64,000 nucleotides of DNA from Chryseobacterium sp. CY350 (GCF_027945075.1 NZ_CP116034.1:2294001-2358000); one strand, 5' to 3'; numbered from the stretch's first letter, positions 37,756 to 47,637 are shown. A program made the numbers and translations. The notes: a model not told the origin generated them from the letters alone.

Positions 37756-38649
37756 TTAATCACAATAACATGGTGGTCTTCCGAAAGAATAGGTCAATCC
37801 TAAACTAAAGGTATTCATCCAATCTCTTGACTCCAGATCACCTATATTTCTACTTCCTATAAAGGCAGCTTCTCTTTCTTTTGATACAATAAAGTAATCG
37901 CCAGTCTGCAATAGCGATCCTCCGGTAGCAGGACTTAAAATATCTGCATTATAATTTGAAACAACATCTTTAGCAAGTACTTTGCTATGATCAAGCTGAT
38001 CTGTCAATGCAAGTCTGAATGTAGCTTCTGCAAAGACTGCCCAACCGTGATTAAATTTATATTTTAATCCAACTCCAAAAGGGATATGCGCTACGGTTTT
38101 CCTACCCATTGTATATTCTGTAGTCGTCACAAAATCTAATTCATCAATAGGAGCCTGTGCTACTCCGTCTGCATTTCGTCTGAAGTCGTGATTCAAAGTT
38201 GCCTTGGGTGCATCAAACATTATCCCTCCAATTCCTCCAAAAATGTACGGACTTATCATACTTAATTGCTCATTATTCACAGGAAACAAATTATATTCGA
38301 AAACTACACTTGCTTCATAAACATTGTTTTTCCCATATGAATTTCTGTTTCTTCTATACTCTTCTTTTGCAGCCTTGTCACTAAACTGAATCTGATTGTA
38401 ACCTAAATCTACTCGTACAGTCTGATGAGGGTTAAAATTAAATCTATATAACAAACCACCATAAAAAGGAAATCCCCATTCTGAAGCTCTATCCAAATCC
38501 AATGGTTGCTGCAAAATGTAATTGGTATTCCCTATATCGCCTACTAAATTACTCATGCCAAGACGAATTCCCAATTCATTTCTTTGTGCCTTTACACTTA
38601 CCATTGTACCTAAGAGGGTAAGAAAGCTAAACAATAATTTTTTATTCAT
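37756..38649 (-). CDS. DUF6089-type outer membrane beta-barrel protein
   Basis: A 297-residue protein from the ATG at 38649 (MNKKLLFSFLTLLGTMVSVKAQ); a longer frame to 38694 lacks support. Signal peptide, then RNELGIRLGMSNLVGDIGNTNYIL, which I know as the start of DUF6089 proteins, then alternating barrel strands and the C-terminal SLGLTYSFGRPPCYCD. Probably an outer-membrane barrel of 8-10 strands with unknown role. First gene of the bamA operon; a TATATTTG box lies 43 bases upstream. Confidence 0.82.
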   Translation of the reverse strand: MNKKLLFSFLTLLGTMVSVKAQRNELGIRLGMSNLVGDIGNTNYILQQPLDLDRASEWGFPFYGGLLYRFNFNPHQTVRVDLGYNQIQFSDKAAKEEYRRNRNSYGKNNVYEASVVFEYNLFPVNNEQLSMISPYIFGGIGGIMFDAPKATLNHDFRRNADGVAQAPIDELDFVTTTEYTMGRKTVAHIPFGVGLKYKFNHGWAVFAEATFRLALTDQLDHSKVLAKDVVSNYNADILSPATGGSLLQTGDYFIVSKEREAAFIGSRNIGDLESRDWMNTFSLGLTYSFGRPPCYCD

Positions 38650-38691
38650 AGAAGAATATGGATTTATGGTTATTTTAAAAATTAATTTTTG

Positions 38692-38699
38692 CAAATATA
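38692..38699 (-). promoter_or_regulatory. Candidate -7 box of the DUF6089-uppS-bamA-ompH operon
   Basis: Reads TATATTTG on the minus strand (TAnnTTTG), giving a leader of about 40 bases. Confidence 0.4.
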
Positions 38700-38829
38700 A
38701 AACATTTTTATATTAATGATAATCTTAATGTTTCGTTAAAAATAAACAAAAAAACATAATTTGTTATAAACTAAACGACAAAGTGGCGAAATTATTCTTT
38801 TTTTAACAGAATTGGGTCTTTTAATAGCA

Positions 38830-38854
38830 GCAAACCCATTATGTATGGGTTTGC
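38830..38854 (-). terminator. Terminator of the polysaccharide operon
   Basis: GCAAACCCAT (38830-38839) pairs perfectly with ATGGGTTTGC (38845-38854), five-base loop. It lies just beyond the tyrosine kinase stop. Confidence 0.85.
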
Positions 38855-38859
38855 AACAA

Positions 38860-41355
38860 TTATTTTCTGTCAAGATATGCTTTTACAAAATTCCTTATTT
38901 TAATTAAAAACGGTTCTTTATAATTTTTGTCTTCATCAAAATACCCATAACCGTATCCATAACCGTATCCGTAACCGTATCCATAGCCATAACCTTGTTT
39001 CACTATGTAGTCATTATAAACAAAACCAAGGTGTTTGATCTCTTCATTATGATATTTTTCAGTGATCATTTTCAACATGTATTTTTCTGTGTACTCATGA
39101 CGCACGATATACAAATTGGCGTCTGAGTATTTCATCAAATCATAAGAATCTGCAACCAAACCAACTGGTGGAGAATCTATAATAATAAAATCATAACGTG
39201 TTTTCAGTTCTTCAATCAATTTAATATTTCTTTCACTCATCAAAAGCTCAGATGGGTTTGGAGGAATCGGTCCGGCCGTTGCAACATCAAGATTAGGAAT
39301 CTTTGTTTTGTTGATAATCTGATCAATGGTAACCTCACCCGTAAGATAATTTGAAATACCGTTTTTATTATCAATATTAAAATCTCCAAAAATTTTAGGC
39401 TTCCTAAGATCCATTCCCAGCAAAATTGTTTTTTTATCACTTAAACCCAATACAGAAGCCAAGTTGATAGAAACATACGTCTTGCCTTCGCCACCTACAG
39501 ATGATGTAATCAAAATAACTTTACTTTTTCCATCTTCACTTGCAAGGAATCTCATATTAGCCCTAATGCCTCTGAAAGCTTCCGAAACAGACGATTTTGG
39601 ATGATCTAAAACCGTAAGCATATTTTCATTAGTGTTATTTCCTATTACTCCAAGCAACGGAATTTTTGTAGCACTCAGAAGTTCTTTAATATTTCTTATT
39701 TTACTGTCTAAAAGGCCACCAATTAAGATTAATACAAACGGAAAAGCAAGCATTCCTCCTATTATCGCCATTTTTGTACCTTTAACATTAGGCCCTATCG
39801 GACCTTGTCCCAAATTCTTAGCAGGATCAATAACAGTAATGTCGGGTTGGTTGGTTGCCAATCTCATTTTACTATCATTCTGTCTGGTAAGCAGACTGTT
39901 GTACGTTGCCTCAATCATATTATATCCGCGCTCAGCATCGAGATATTTCCTTTGCTTTTCAGGGTATGTAGATAAATCTGAATTGGCTACCCCGATTTGC
40001 TGATCGATTTTTCTAAGCTGATCTGTATATACATTATAGATATTTCGTAAAGAACCTGAAGAGTTTTGCTTCGCATCATTAATGAGCCTGTTGATCTCTT
40101 TCATTGGCTCAGAATTCTGAGTGTAGATTGTAGCTAACTCTCTTCTTTTTAAATATAAAGCCTTGAGTTCTGTAACAGAAGCCGAAAACATACCATCATC
40201 AAAACCTGCAGCAGATGGGCTGATCATCTTATCAAAACTTTGTGTTTCCACAGAGTTTCGAATATTACTCAGCGAAGTCATTTTACTCAAAATATCGGCT
40301 TTGTTAGTTTCCAGTTTTTTGATTTCTTCTAAAGATTTTTCATCGCGGTTTTCTATATCATACAATTTTTCAGAAGATTTCAAATAATTAAGAACATTTC
40401 CACTAGAATCTAATTGTTTTCTGATGCTTGTAAGACTTTCTTTCAGATATTCTTCTGTATTTTTATCAACCGTATTTTTATCAATAAATCTTTTTTTCTG
40501 TAATTCTTTAACAGATTTATTCAAAAAGTTGACTGTACTATTAAGATTAAAACCCGTTTTGGAGATAATCATAATTGTATTGATTTCTTTATCAAAATCT
40601 ACACCCACCGTAGAAACTATACCATTTACAGTATCATTAACTGTAGATAAACTAACTATTACATTTTCGAACTTAATTGGTTTAGCAATAGGATTCGGAA
40701 TTAATCTAAATCTTAAGTTGGGAGTAGTATACCATTCATTTACGTTAATAGTTTTGTTTTTTGGTCGTGCAAAACTGTTAATACTCTGAAAACCCTCATA
40801 GTCGTATGAATATAGATTTGTAGACTCACCTTCATCCGGCAAAACAATTTCGTACGAATTGCCACCTTTCGGAATTATTGTGATTGGATAATTTACTTGC
40901 TGTAAATGCTTCTTATCAACCTCAAGAAAAACCGGAGAATCATCTTTATCGAGGTAAGTAGACTTTATGAGGCCCTTCGTCTGATAATTTACAAATAGAT
41001 TAAGTTCCTGAACCAAAAACTCGTTATGAGATCGTGATAAGAGCATTTTTTTTAAGTATACCCCATCCTGATTACCACCTTGCCCCCAAATAAAATTAAT
41101 AGATTGATTGGGAGTAAAATAGCTTGCTGTGCTGCTGGAAATGCTTAAAGACAGATTGGAGGAATATATGTTTTGCGCATAATATTTAGCATAAAACCAT
41201 GAGATTCCATAACCAATGAAAAACATGAATGCAAACCAATACCAATTTTTTAAGAGCTTTCTTAAAAAATGTTCTATATCAAATAAAGCAAAAGTTCCGA
41301 ATTTTTCTTTTTGAGCTGCACTTTTATCAACCGATACATCTTTTCCTGGAATCAT
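38860..41355 (-). CDS. Polysaccharide biosynthesis tyrosine autokinase (Wzc-like)
   Basis: An 831-residue inner-membrane protein. Membrane segments near residues 35-55 and 525-545 enclose a long periplasmic region with a Wzz-type fold and coiled coil (about 280-510). The cytosolic BY-kinase domain (about 580-790) has Walker A SSVGGEGKTY near 618, Walker A' ILLGMDLRKPK and Walker B FIIIDSPP. It controls polymer length and export with the Wza-like partner encoded three bases upstream. The tail carries (Gly-Tyr)9, a dense autophosphorylation target. Confidence 0.93.
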   Translation of the reverse strand: MIPGKDVSVDKSAAQKEKFGTFALFDIEHFLRKLLKNWYWFAFMFFIGYGISWFYAKYYAQNIYSSNLSLSISSSTASYFTPNQSINFIWGQGGNQDGVYLKKMLLSRSHNEFLVQELNLFVNYQTKGLIKSTYLDKDDSPVFLEVDKKHLQQVNYPITIIPKGGNSYEIVLPDEGESTNLYSYDYEGFQSINSFARPKNKTINVNEWYTTPNLRFRLIPNPIAKPIKFENVIVSLSTVNDTVNGIVSTVGVDFDKEINTIMIISKTGFNLNSTVNFLNKSVKELQKKRFIDKNTVDKNTEEYLKESLTSIRKQLDSSGNVLNYLKSSEKLYDIENRDEKSLEEIKKLETNKADILSKMTSLSNIRNSVETQSFDKMISPSAAGFDDGMFSASVTELKALYLKRRELATIYTQNSEPMKEINRLINDAKQNSSGSLRNIYNVYTDQLRKIDQQIGVANSDLSTYPEKQRKYLDAERGYNMIEATYNSLLTRQNDSKMRLATNQPDITVIDPAKNLGQGPIGPNVKGTKMAIIGGMLAFPFVLILIGGLLDSKIRNIKELLSATKIPLLGVIGNNTNENMLTVLDHPKSSVSEAFRGIRANMRFLASEDGKSKVILITSSVGGEGKTYVSINLASVLGLSDKKTILLGMDLRKPKIFGDFNIDNKNGISNYLTGEVTIDQIINKTKIPNLDVATAGPIPPNPSELLMSERNIKLIEELKTRYDFIIIDSPPVGLVADSYDLMKYSDANLYIVRHEYTEKYMLKMITEKYHNEEIKHLGFVYNDYIVKQGYGYGYGYGYGYGYGYGYFDEDKNYKEPFLIKIRNFVKAYLDRK
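38943..38994 (-). repeat. Tandem repeat encoding (Gly-Tyr)9
   Basis: Short units of GGNTAY codons repeated nine times with near-identical 12-base blocks (AACCGTATCCAT on the plus strand). Alternating tat/tac and ggt/gga codons keep it from being a perfect repeat. It lies in the tail of the tyrosine kinase. Confidence 0.8.
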
Positions 41356-41357
41356 AA

Positions 41358-42206
41358 TTAAAGGTTTTTTAGAAGTAGATAAATTGATAATGCTGTAGTA
41401 ATTATTGAAACTCCACTTACAACAGTTTGTAGAGGATCTTTTCCGAATCCGTTTAAGCTACGTCTTTGGGTAGTTAAAAATATTTCATCACCATTTTGTA
41501 CATAGTAGTAAGGAGAATTCATCACATCTTCGCGGGTAAGATCTATCTGGGCCTTTTTAATACCTTCAGGGAATTTTCTATAAACAACAATATTCTTGCG
41601 GTCAACAGTTCTGTTGAGTCCACCATTAATTGAGATAGCTTCAGTAAGAGTCAGCGTATTTTTATGAGCTTTTTTTTCTCCGGTAATTCCGACAGTTTCT
41701 ATGTCACCTAATACATAATATGTGATACCATCAATATTGAGTCTAACTTCAGATTTGCCTTCCTGAAAATTTTCATTTACCTTTTCTTGAATTTCCTTAG
41801 CAAGATCTTCAATAGTTTTTCCTTCTGCCTTTAGATAGCCGATCCCGAAGACATAAATATCCCCATTAGAATCGACTTTTAAACCATTTGTATAGAGATA
41901 TGCATTACCTCCGCCACCTGCACCTGCAGAGCCTGCTCCAGTAGTGCTACCTCCCCCGGAGCCACTAGAAGCATTTAAACTAGAGTAAAACTGTGCAGCA
42001 TCACCTTTAGGAGTGGTTACAATATTCAAAATAAACATATCGTTTTTTGTGATTCTGTAAATAGGAATATTGTACGGGATCAGTCCTTCTTCGTTAAGAA
42101 CGAGACTTTCACTTGGTTGCATATATTTAACATCTTTTGTTGTAATACAAGATGTTAGGAATAATGTTAGGAGTAGGAACAGAGGGTATTTATAAAATTT
42201 CATCAT
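41358..42206 (-). CDS. Polysaccharide export lipoprotein (Wza/SLBB family)
   Basis: A 282-residue outer-membrane lipoprotein (signal ending FLTSC, Cys about residue 20). A poly-export domain is at about 45-165, interrupted by a glycine/serine-rich insertion (about 82-103), and an SLBB domain follows (YVLGDIETVGITGEKKAHKN at about 172). A C-terminal hydrophobic helix at about 262-280 suits the Wza barrel. Exports capsule or exopolysaccharide with Wzc. The start could be either of two adjacent ATGs. Confidence 0.92.
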   Translation of the reverse strand: MMKFYKYPLFLLLTLFLTSCITTKDVKYMQPSESLVLNEEGLIPYNIPIYRITKNDMFILNIVTTPKGDAAQFYSSLNASSGSGGGSTTGAGSAGAGGGGNAYLYTNGLKVDSNGDIYVFGIGYLKAEGKTIEDLAKEIQEKVNENFQEGKSEVRLNIDGITYYVLGDIETVGITGEKKAHKNTLTLTEAISINGGLNRTVDRKNIVVYRKFPEGIKKAQIDLTREDVMNSPYYYVQNGDEIFLTTQRRSLNGFGKDPLQTVVSGVSIITTALSIYLLLKNL

Positions 42207-42235
42207 AAATTAATATAGTTTGCAAAAATAGAAAT

Positions 42236-43366
42236 TTAATTATTATGTTTTAATCTATTATTTCTAAGCGAGTATATGAAATCGGGCAGATAAGCGCCGG
42301 CAAAACCAAGTGCCAAAACTATCCCTAATAACAGATTTACATTCGTGTGCCTAAAAATATAGGCTGTACCAACAATAAATAGATAGTAGGATATGATATA
42401 AAAACTTGATCTTTTATGAGTTATATCGAGTCTTAACAACTTGTGATGAATGTGATTTTTATCTGCTAAAAAAGGAGATTTTTTATTCCATAAACGAATA
42501 AGAATTACATTCAAAGTATCTACAATCGGCAAAATCAAAATTGCAACAGCAATAACAGGGGCAGATTTCAGATGATATTTTGGCACGAAAGGCAGCTGTC
42601 TGTCAATAAAAATATCTATAAAACAGATACATGTAAAAGCTAATAGAAACCCTAAAAGCATTGACCCAGTATCCCCCATAAATATTTTTGCAGATCTGTA
42701 ATTTGTAAGATTATAATACAGAAACGCAAGAACCGACCCAATGATAATTACTGATAAAACTACCAGAGGAAAATTATACGGTCCCAATCGGTAATAACTA
42801 ATACCAAAAAGTGCACTGCAAATCAGAGAATAGCCTGCGGCCAAACCGTCTATGCCGTCAATAAGATTAAATGCATTGATTAAAATAATAAAAGTAACAA
42901 TTGTAAATATGACGCTGACGAGATAGTTGATCTGATAGATTCCGCAAATCCCGAAAAGATTTCTAATTCTTACATCTGAACCGATTACGATACAAGCAGA
43001 CACAATAATCTGAGCTACAAGCTTTTTATAAGCACGCATCACGACAATATCATCCATCACACCTACATACAGCAGAATAACCAGTGACGCAAATAGAAAC
43101 TTATACAAATCGAAAAGCTCATATGCAAACACAGAAGTGCAGATTCCTATTGAGTAAAATATTGCGATACCACCCAGATTAGGAATTTTCCGCATGTGCG
43201 AACTTCTCACTCCCGGCTCATCCATCAGGTTTTTTCTTCTGGAAATTTTAGTAATAGTGGGAATAGAGAAAAAGGTGATTAAAAAAGAGAATAGAAAACC
43301 CAAGCCTATTTTCATGTAAAAAATAGAAATTCCAGAGTGATCTAAGAACAGTTCAAAATTCTTCAT
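42236..43366 (-). CDS. WecA/TagO-like sugar-phosphate undecaprenyl phosphotransferase
   Basis: A 376-residue polytopic protein (about 10-11 membrane segments) of the MraY/WecA family. Conserved elements: KIPNLGGIAIF near residue 51, NAFNLIDGIDGLAAG near 170, FMGDTGSMLLG near 243 and HIHHKLL near 320 (the HIHH motif of WecA-type enzymes). It loads the first sugar phosphate (often GlcNAc-1-P) onto the C55 carrier and so starts polysaccharide synthesis. Confidence 0.92.
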   Translation of the reverse strand: MKNFELFLDHSGISIFYMKIGLGFLFSFLITFFSIPTITKISRRKNLMDEPGVRSSHMRKIPNLGGIAIFYSIGICTSVFAYELFDLYKFLFASLVILLYVGVMDDIVVMRAYKKLVAQIIVSACIVIGSDVRIRNLFGICGIYQINYLVSVIFTIVTFIILINAFNLIDGIDGLAAGYSLICSALFGISYYRLGPYNFPLVVLSVIIIGSVLAFLYYNLTNYRSAKIFMGDTGSMLLGFLLAFTCICFIDIFIDRQLPFVPKYHLKSAPVIAVAILILPIVDTLNVILIRLWNKKSPFLADKNHIHHKLLRLDITHKRSSFYIISYYLFIVGTAYIFRHTNVNLLLGIVLALGFAGAYLPDFIYSLRNNRLKHNN

Positions 43367-43470
43367 TTTTTTTCTATTTAAGTACTTATTCAGGCTTAGT
43401 TACCCTCAAAGTCTTAACGAAACCATTGTCAGTCTTTTTATCAAGTTGACAAATTGCTTTCCATTTGTGT

Positions 43471-44469
43471 TTAGATTAGTTTTCTTATCAATTTTTTCTG
43501 TCCGGAAAAAAACAGCAGATAAAAAATTTTTTTTTTCAGTGGCAAAGATAAAAGATAATTCCTATCAAAACGACTGTAAACCAATATATCTTTAAATTTA
43601 ATATTTCTTTGCTGCATAAAAATCTTCAAATGGTGTGACATTTTGAAGAAAATTGCCTCATCTTTTACGTAAGCCAAATAAGCTAAAAACGTGTAAACAC
43701 CTTCCAGAATCTGAAAATTTTTGAGCTCTTTTTTATTTGATGCATAAGATGATTTTGCAAAATAAACCTCCACATTTTCTACCGCTCTCAGGATATCAAG
43801 ACCTTTTTCTGTATGGCTTTTAGAAATAGAATCTGTACGCTCCAGATATTGATAATGAAAATTTTGCGTTTGTGCCAGCGTTTTGCATTCAAGCAACAAC
43901 TGCGGAATCAACTGAATATCTTCAAAATGAATACCTTTTTTGAATCTTTTCTCAGCGAAAAGTTCCTTCCTAAACAATTTATTGCAGGCAAAATAGCTTA
44001 AATCTGAAAAGACCGAAAAGTGCGCTGCCAAATCAATTTTTTCGGGCATATTCGGAATTTGCGTCAGCTTTTGAGTAACATTTCCTTGCTCGTCTACCTT
44101 TTGAATATTACAAATAGCCATCTCAGCATGATGTTTTACAGCTAAATTCAGCATTTCCTCAAACATGGTTGGCGCCACGTAATCGTCACTGTCTACAAAA
44201 CCAAAATAATCTCCAGCCGCTCTGTCAATCCCGAAATTTCTGGCATCACTTAGTCCGCCGTTTTCCTTTGAGAAAGCTTTGATCTTTTTCGGGAACTTCT
44301 GAGCATAATCCTGAATTATTTTCTCCGACCGATCACTGCTTCCGTCATTTACGACGAGAATTTCAATATTATGAAACGTTTGATTTACCAAAGAGTCGAG
44401 ACACTTCGCCAAATAATTTTCGACATTATAAACAGGAACGATGATAGAAATTAAAGGAAAATTTGCCAT
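43471..44469 (-). CDS. Family 2 glycosyltransferase
   Basis: A 332-residue cytosolic GT-A glycosyltransferase. N-terminal ISIIVPVYNVENYLAKCLDS with VNDGSSDRS (nucleotide-sugar binding) and the DXD motif as FVDSDDYV near residue 94. It adds a sugar to the lipid-linked polymer. The acceptor and sugar are unknown. Three bases separate it from the upstream arginase-like gene. Confidence 0.9.
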   Translation of the reverse strand: MANFPLISIIVPVYNVENYLAKCLDSLVNQTFHNIEILVVNDGSSDRSEKIIQDYAQKFPKKIKAFSKENGGLSDARNFGIDRAAGDYFGFVDSDDYVAPTMFEEMLNLAVKHHAEMAICNIQKVDEQGNVTQKLTQIPNMPEKIDLAAHFSVFSDLSYFACNKLFRKELFAEKRFKKGIHFEDIQLIPQLLLECKTLAQTQNFHYQYLERTDSISKSHTEKGLDILRAVENVEVYFAKSSYASNKKELKNFQILEGVYTFLAYLAYVKDEAIFFKMSHHLKIFMQQRNIKFKDILVYSRFDRNYLLSLPLKKKIFYLLFFSGQKKLIRKLI

Positions 44470-44472
44470 CTA

Positions 44473-45543
44473 TCAGCTTTTTGTAAATCTTGCACTCAGC
44501 CAGCCTTTTTTGGCTTCATCAAAATCTTTTCTGGAGCACGGAATACAGTTTTCAATGTTTTCATCGTCGCCAAAATACCAAAGATTGCTGAATGTATCGC
44601 GCTTAAAAGCATATTGTCTGTCTTCTATTAAAACATAAAACATTTCATAATGCCTTTCTTTAGGATGAGATTGCTGTATATTAATTCCTTCAATCAAATA
44701 CCAGATCATCTGCGCGAGAAGTTGATGATTAAGCTGATTTTCAGTATAAATATTGTAATTAAAAATTCCTACCGATTTCAGATTTTCGCTCAAACCGATT
44801 TCTTTCATGAAGGCACAGATTTCTCTTCTGTTTAAACCGTTCACCTGCGGATTCATCGAAAAAGCATCACTGAAACTTTCGATCGCATCACAATTTACCG
44901 TAACCAGATCTGCTTTTCTAAAAAAAGGCTCAGTTTTTTCAGTAGTATTCATCATTTCTGCCAAACGGATGATATCAAATTCAACTTCTTTGATAAGCTT
45001 CACAGAATCTGCTTCATTTAGATGTTTCTGATAGCCCAAATGATGATAATTTTTTATGGTGAAATTTTTTGAACCTAAAATTTTGCTCAAAAAAGTATGT
45101 TCGTCAATACGCTCACCCTGTTTTAATGAAATAATATTGCTTATTTGAGTATAATTAATATTTTGCTGATGAAAATTTAATCCTGAAAATAGAGAGAAAG
45201 CAAAATCATTTGATCCGCCAACGATAACCGGGATGGCTCTTTTAGAATGACATTCAGACAATACCTCCTGCAGAATATAATGAGAATCTTCCACAGATTT
45301 TCCGGAAACCAAATCTCCCAGATCCACGATCGGAATTTCAAAATCTAATTTTGAAAGTTTGTAAAATTCATTTCTTACTGCTGTAAAATCCTGCACTTCT
45401 GCATCACCATTGGCGCCTCTGTAATCTGAAACAAAAAGCAAAACGATGCTGTCTTCTTTTATTTCTTTGGTAATCCGATTCCCGATCTGCCAGTTTTCTG
45501 TTCTGAAATTTCTTGGGGAAATAATAAAATCTTCAAAATTCAT
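44473..45543 (-). CDS. Arginase/formimidoylglutamase-fold protein lacking metal-binding motifs
   Basis: A 356-residue protein of the ureohydrolase fold by overall pattern (SDYRGANGDAEVQDF; IPVIVGGSNDFAFSL; NRREICAFMKEIG). In active enzymes the first motif is GGDHS, the second DAHxD and the third SxDxDxxDP. Here they read GGSND, an unrelated FDIIRLAEMM stretch, and VTVNCDAIESF. The conserved His and most Asp ligands are gone, so Mn-dependent hydrolysis is unlikely. Such proteins are annotated as formimidoylglutamase in related genomes from memory. A TATTTTTG box lies 24-31 bases upstream. Confidence 0.7.
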   Translation of the reverse strand: MNFEDFIISPRNFRTENWQIGNRITKEIKEDSIVLLFVSDYRGANGDAEVQDFTAVRNEFYKLSKLDFEIPIVDLGDLVSGKSVEDSHYILQEVLSECHSKRAIPVIVGGSNDFAFSLFSGLNFHQQNINYTQISNIISLKQGERIDEHTFLSKILGSKNFTIKNYHHLGYQKHLNEADSVKLIKEVEFDIIRLAEMMNTTEKTEPFFRKADLVTVNCDAIESFSDAFSMNPQVNGLNRREICAFMKEIGLSENLKSVGIFNYNIYTENQLNHQLLAQMIWYLIEGINIQQSHPKERHYEMFYVLIEDRQYAFKRDTFSNLWYFGDDENIENCIPCSRKDFDEAKKGWLSARFTKS

Positions 45544-45566
45544 GTACTCACATACTTATTAAGGGT

Positions 45567-45574
45567 CAAAAATA
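45567..45574 (-). promoter_or_regulatory. Candidate -7 box of the arginase-like gene
   Basis: Reads TATTTTTG on the minus strand; leader about 20 bases. Confidence 0.4.
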
Positions 45575-45668
45575 TTAAAATAAAATGAGTAAGCAGACTT
45601 ATGAGTTTATATTTTGCAATTCAGACCTACATCTGGTATAAAATCAATTGTTGGGTGTGATATAAATT

Positions 45669-46757
45669 TCATGTATTCAAAATCTCAAACACAAAAGTCG
45701 TAGAAGTCTCAAACTTTCCACCCTGCGTGGCTCCGAATAAAAACTGAGGTCTTTTCCCATCTTTACTCATCAGAATCATCGGTCTTTCAAGTCTTCCGAA
45801 TCTTTTCAAATGTTTCGGCGGTGTTGCTTCTTTAATATAATGCTGCATATTGAGATAGGCAATTTCAGGTTTCGTCCAACTTATACCGTCTTTTGTGGTT
45901 AAGTGCAAACCGTATTCATGGTTAAAAAATCCCATGTCGCGCGCAATTATATGAAATTTTCCGTTTTGTTTCCAGATAAATGCGTCTTCCAACTGAGCGT
46001 TGTTGGGCAAAGAAGAAAAATCAATCACCGGATTTTCCGATACTTTTTTATAAGGTCCGGCTGGAAAATCTGCTTTTGCCAAACCATACTTTCGGTTTCC
46101 TCGCACGGCTCCTCTTTGGGTTTCGTATTCCTCGGTATTCCATGATTTATAGAACAGCCAGTATTTTCCGTCATTTCCTTTTACAAAAGCGGGATTTGTG
46201 GTGCAATGGTCATCCCACGCACCTTTTTCTCCGGGAAGAAGCAACGGTTTTTCGGGTCTTTGCCAATCTCCGTCGAGACTTTTTGAAGTTGCCAGGCCAA
46301 TTCTTTTGGTATTCGTTTTTCCATTTGAATTTCCCATGAAAAAAAGATAATACTGATCATCTACCTTTTTGATTAAAGGATTATGGCAGGTTGTTGCATC
46401 CCAAAATTCATCACCTCTTGGCTCCAGAACAATTTGTTTATGTTTAAATTCTTCAAAAGGAGAATTGGCTTCTGCACGGCAGATTTCAGAACCATTGAGC
46501 CAGCCACCCATTCCTTTTTCTTTTTTCCAGCGGGAATAGAATAGATGCACTTTCCCGTCTTCACCCCAAATCGGGGAAGAGCACCAAATGTAGTAACCTT
46601 CTAATTCTAGTGATCGTCCGATAGGTTTTAGATTAAAATAAGGTTTGCCTTCTGAAGATAATAATTCTGTAAATGAAGAACCAAAAAACACCGCCGCCAC
46701 ACCTAATCCAGCAAGCTGTATAAATTCTTTACGTGAAAAGTTTTTCGGCTGTCCCAT
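45669..46757 (-). CDS. Exported beta-propeller glycoside hydrolase-like protein
   Basis: About 362 residues from the ATG at 46757 (MGQPKNFSRKEFIQLAGLG), which places a signal-like hydrophobic segment near residue 14-30; the frame extends to an earlier ATG at 46814 that I consider less likely. The signal resembles a Tat leader, but the arginine pair is Ser-Arg. The body shows the five-bladed propeller pattern of GH32/43/GH130-like enzymes: YYIWCSSPIWGEDGKVHLFYS, DATTCHNPLIKK, DDHCTTNPAFVK and ARDMGFFNHEYGLHL. Sugar specificity is unknown. Confidence 0.72.
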   Translation of the reverse strand: MGQPKNFSRKEFIQLAGLGVAAVFFGSSFTELLSSEGKPYFNLKPIGRSLELEGYYIWCSSPIWGEDGKVHLFYSRWKKEKGMGGWLNGSEICRAEANSPFEEFKHKQIVLEPRGDEFWDATTCHNPLIKKVDDQYYLFFMGNSNGKTNTKRIGLATSKSLDGDWQRPEKPLLLPGEKGAWDDHCTTNPAFVKGNDGKYWLFYKSWNTEEYETQRGAVRGNRKYGLAKADFPAGPYKKVSENPVIDFSSLPNNAQLEDAFIWKQNGKFHIIARDMGFFNHEYGLHLTTKDGISWTKPEIAYLNMQHYIKEATPPKHLKRFGRLERPMILMSKDGKRPQFLFGATQGGKFETSTTFVFEILNT

Positions 46758-46962
46758 ATCATAAAATTCTCTACAGCCAAGGTAATGGGATTGACTGTGC
46801 AGAGCATCCTGCACTTTCGGGTTTTCTTAGAGTAAGTGATTTGAAGAAATTTTTCTTTTATTTAAATTTGAGTTTTATGATTATATTTGGATGTTGAGCA
46901 TCAATCACTTTTGATTTATTTAATAAAACGAATCCAGCTAAATCAAACTTAAAAAAGTACAC

Positions 46963-47637
46963 ATGAAATCATTTTTAAACTTTATCCTTCTTATTCTTTT
47001 TGTGAATTTTTCAGCACAGAATTATTATCCTAAACTTAACAACTTGTGGTTTGACAAAGATGGAGTTATCGATCAAACCGAACAAAACCATTTGGTAACT
47101 GAAATAAAAAGGATTTCAGAGAAAATCTTCTATAAAAACTATCAATTTTCGGGAGCTACCAACACCAGTTCTTTTACAAGTATACAGATTATTCCTAAAA
47201 AAGATTCAATTCAAAACATATTCAAATCTCCTATTACGGTAATTTTTGACAGAGAAGCAAATCAAAAAGCAGAAGGTATCCCGATGACCTATACTCAAAA
47301 CGTGAATATGGAAAACAAAACCCTCAAGTCAAATCTCGTTGTTGATAAAGGTGGATTTAATCTGTGGATTCCGGAAAAACTCTTCAGAGACACGGCTTCT
47401 AAAAAGAACCGATTAATGTTCAATATAACTGGTGCAGATATAGAAATTAATAAAGAAGCTACGCAAATAAAGTTTACCGGAACTTTTCCTGACGAAATTA
47501 AATTCAAACGAGCTCAGACACAAGAAATCAATACAATTTCTCTTACTTACACCAAAAACAAAATAACATTAAGCGTTCCTTATGTGGACAAAAAAGATAA
47601 ACAACAAAACAGGATTCTCTTTGAAGAAAACTATTAG
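46963..47637 (+). CDS. Exported protein of unknown function
   Basis: A 224-residue protein with a signal peptide (MKSFLNFILLILFVNFSAQ). The mature part is beta-rich, with a KDGVIDQTEQNHL motif near residue 30 that resembles an EF-hand loop, and no other recognisable domain. A TATATTTG box lies about 74 bases upstream. Monocistronic. Confidence 0.6.
   Translation: MKSFLNFILLILFVNFSAQNYYPKLNNLWFDKDGVIDQTEQNHLVTEIKRISEKIFYKNYQFSGATNTSSFTSIQIIPKKDSIQNIFKSPITVIFDREANQKAEGIPMTYTQNVNMENKTLKSNLVVDKGGFNLWIPEKLFRDTASKKNRLMFNITGADIEINKEATQIKFTGTFPDEIKFKRAQTQEINTISLTYTKNKITLSVPYVDKKDKQQNRILFEENY

Noticed and set aside
38943-38994. CRISPR-like or intergenic tandem repeat
   Set aside because: It is in-frame coding sequence for Gly-Tyr repeats of the kinase tail; there are no spacers.
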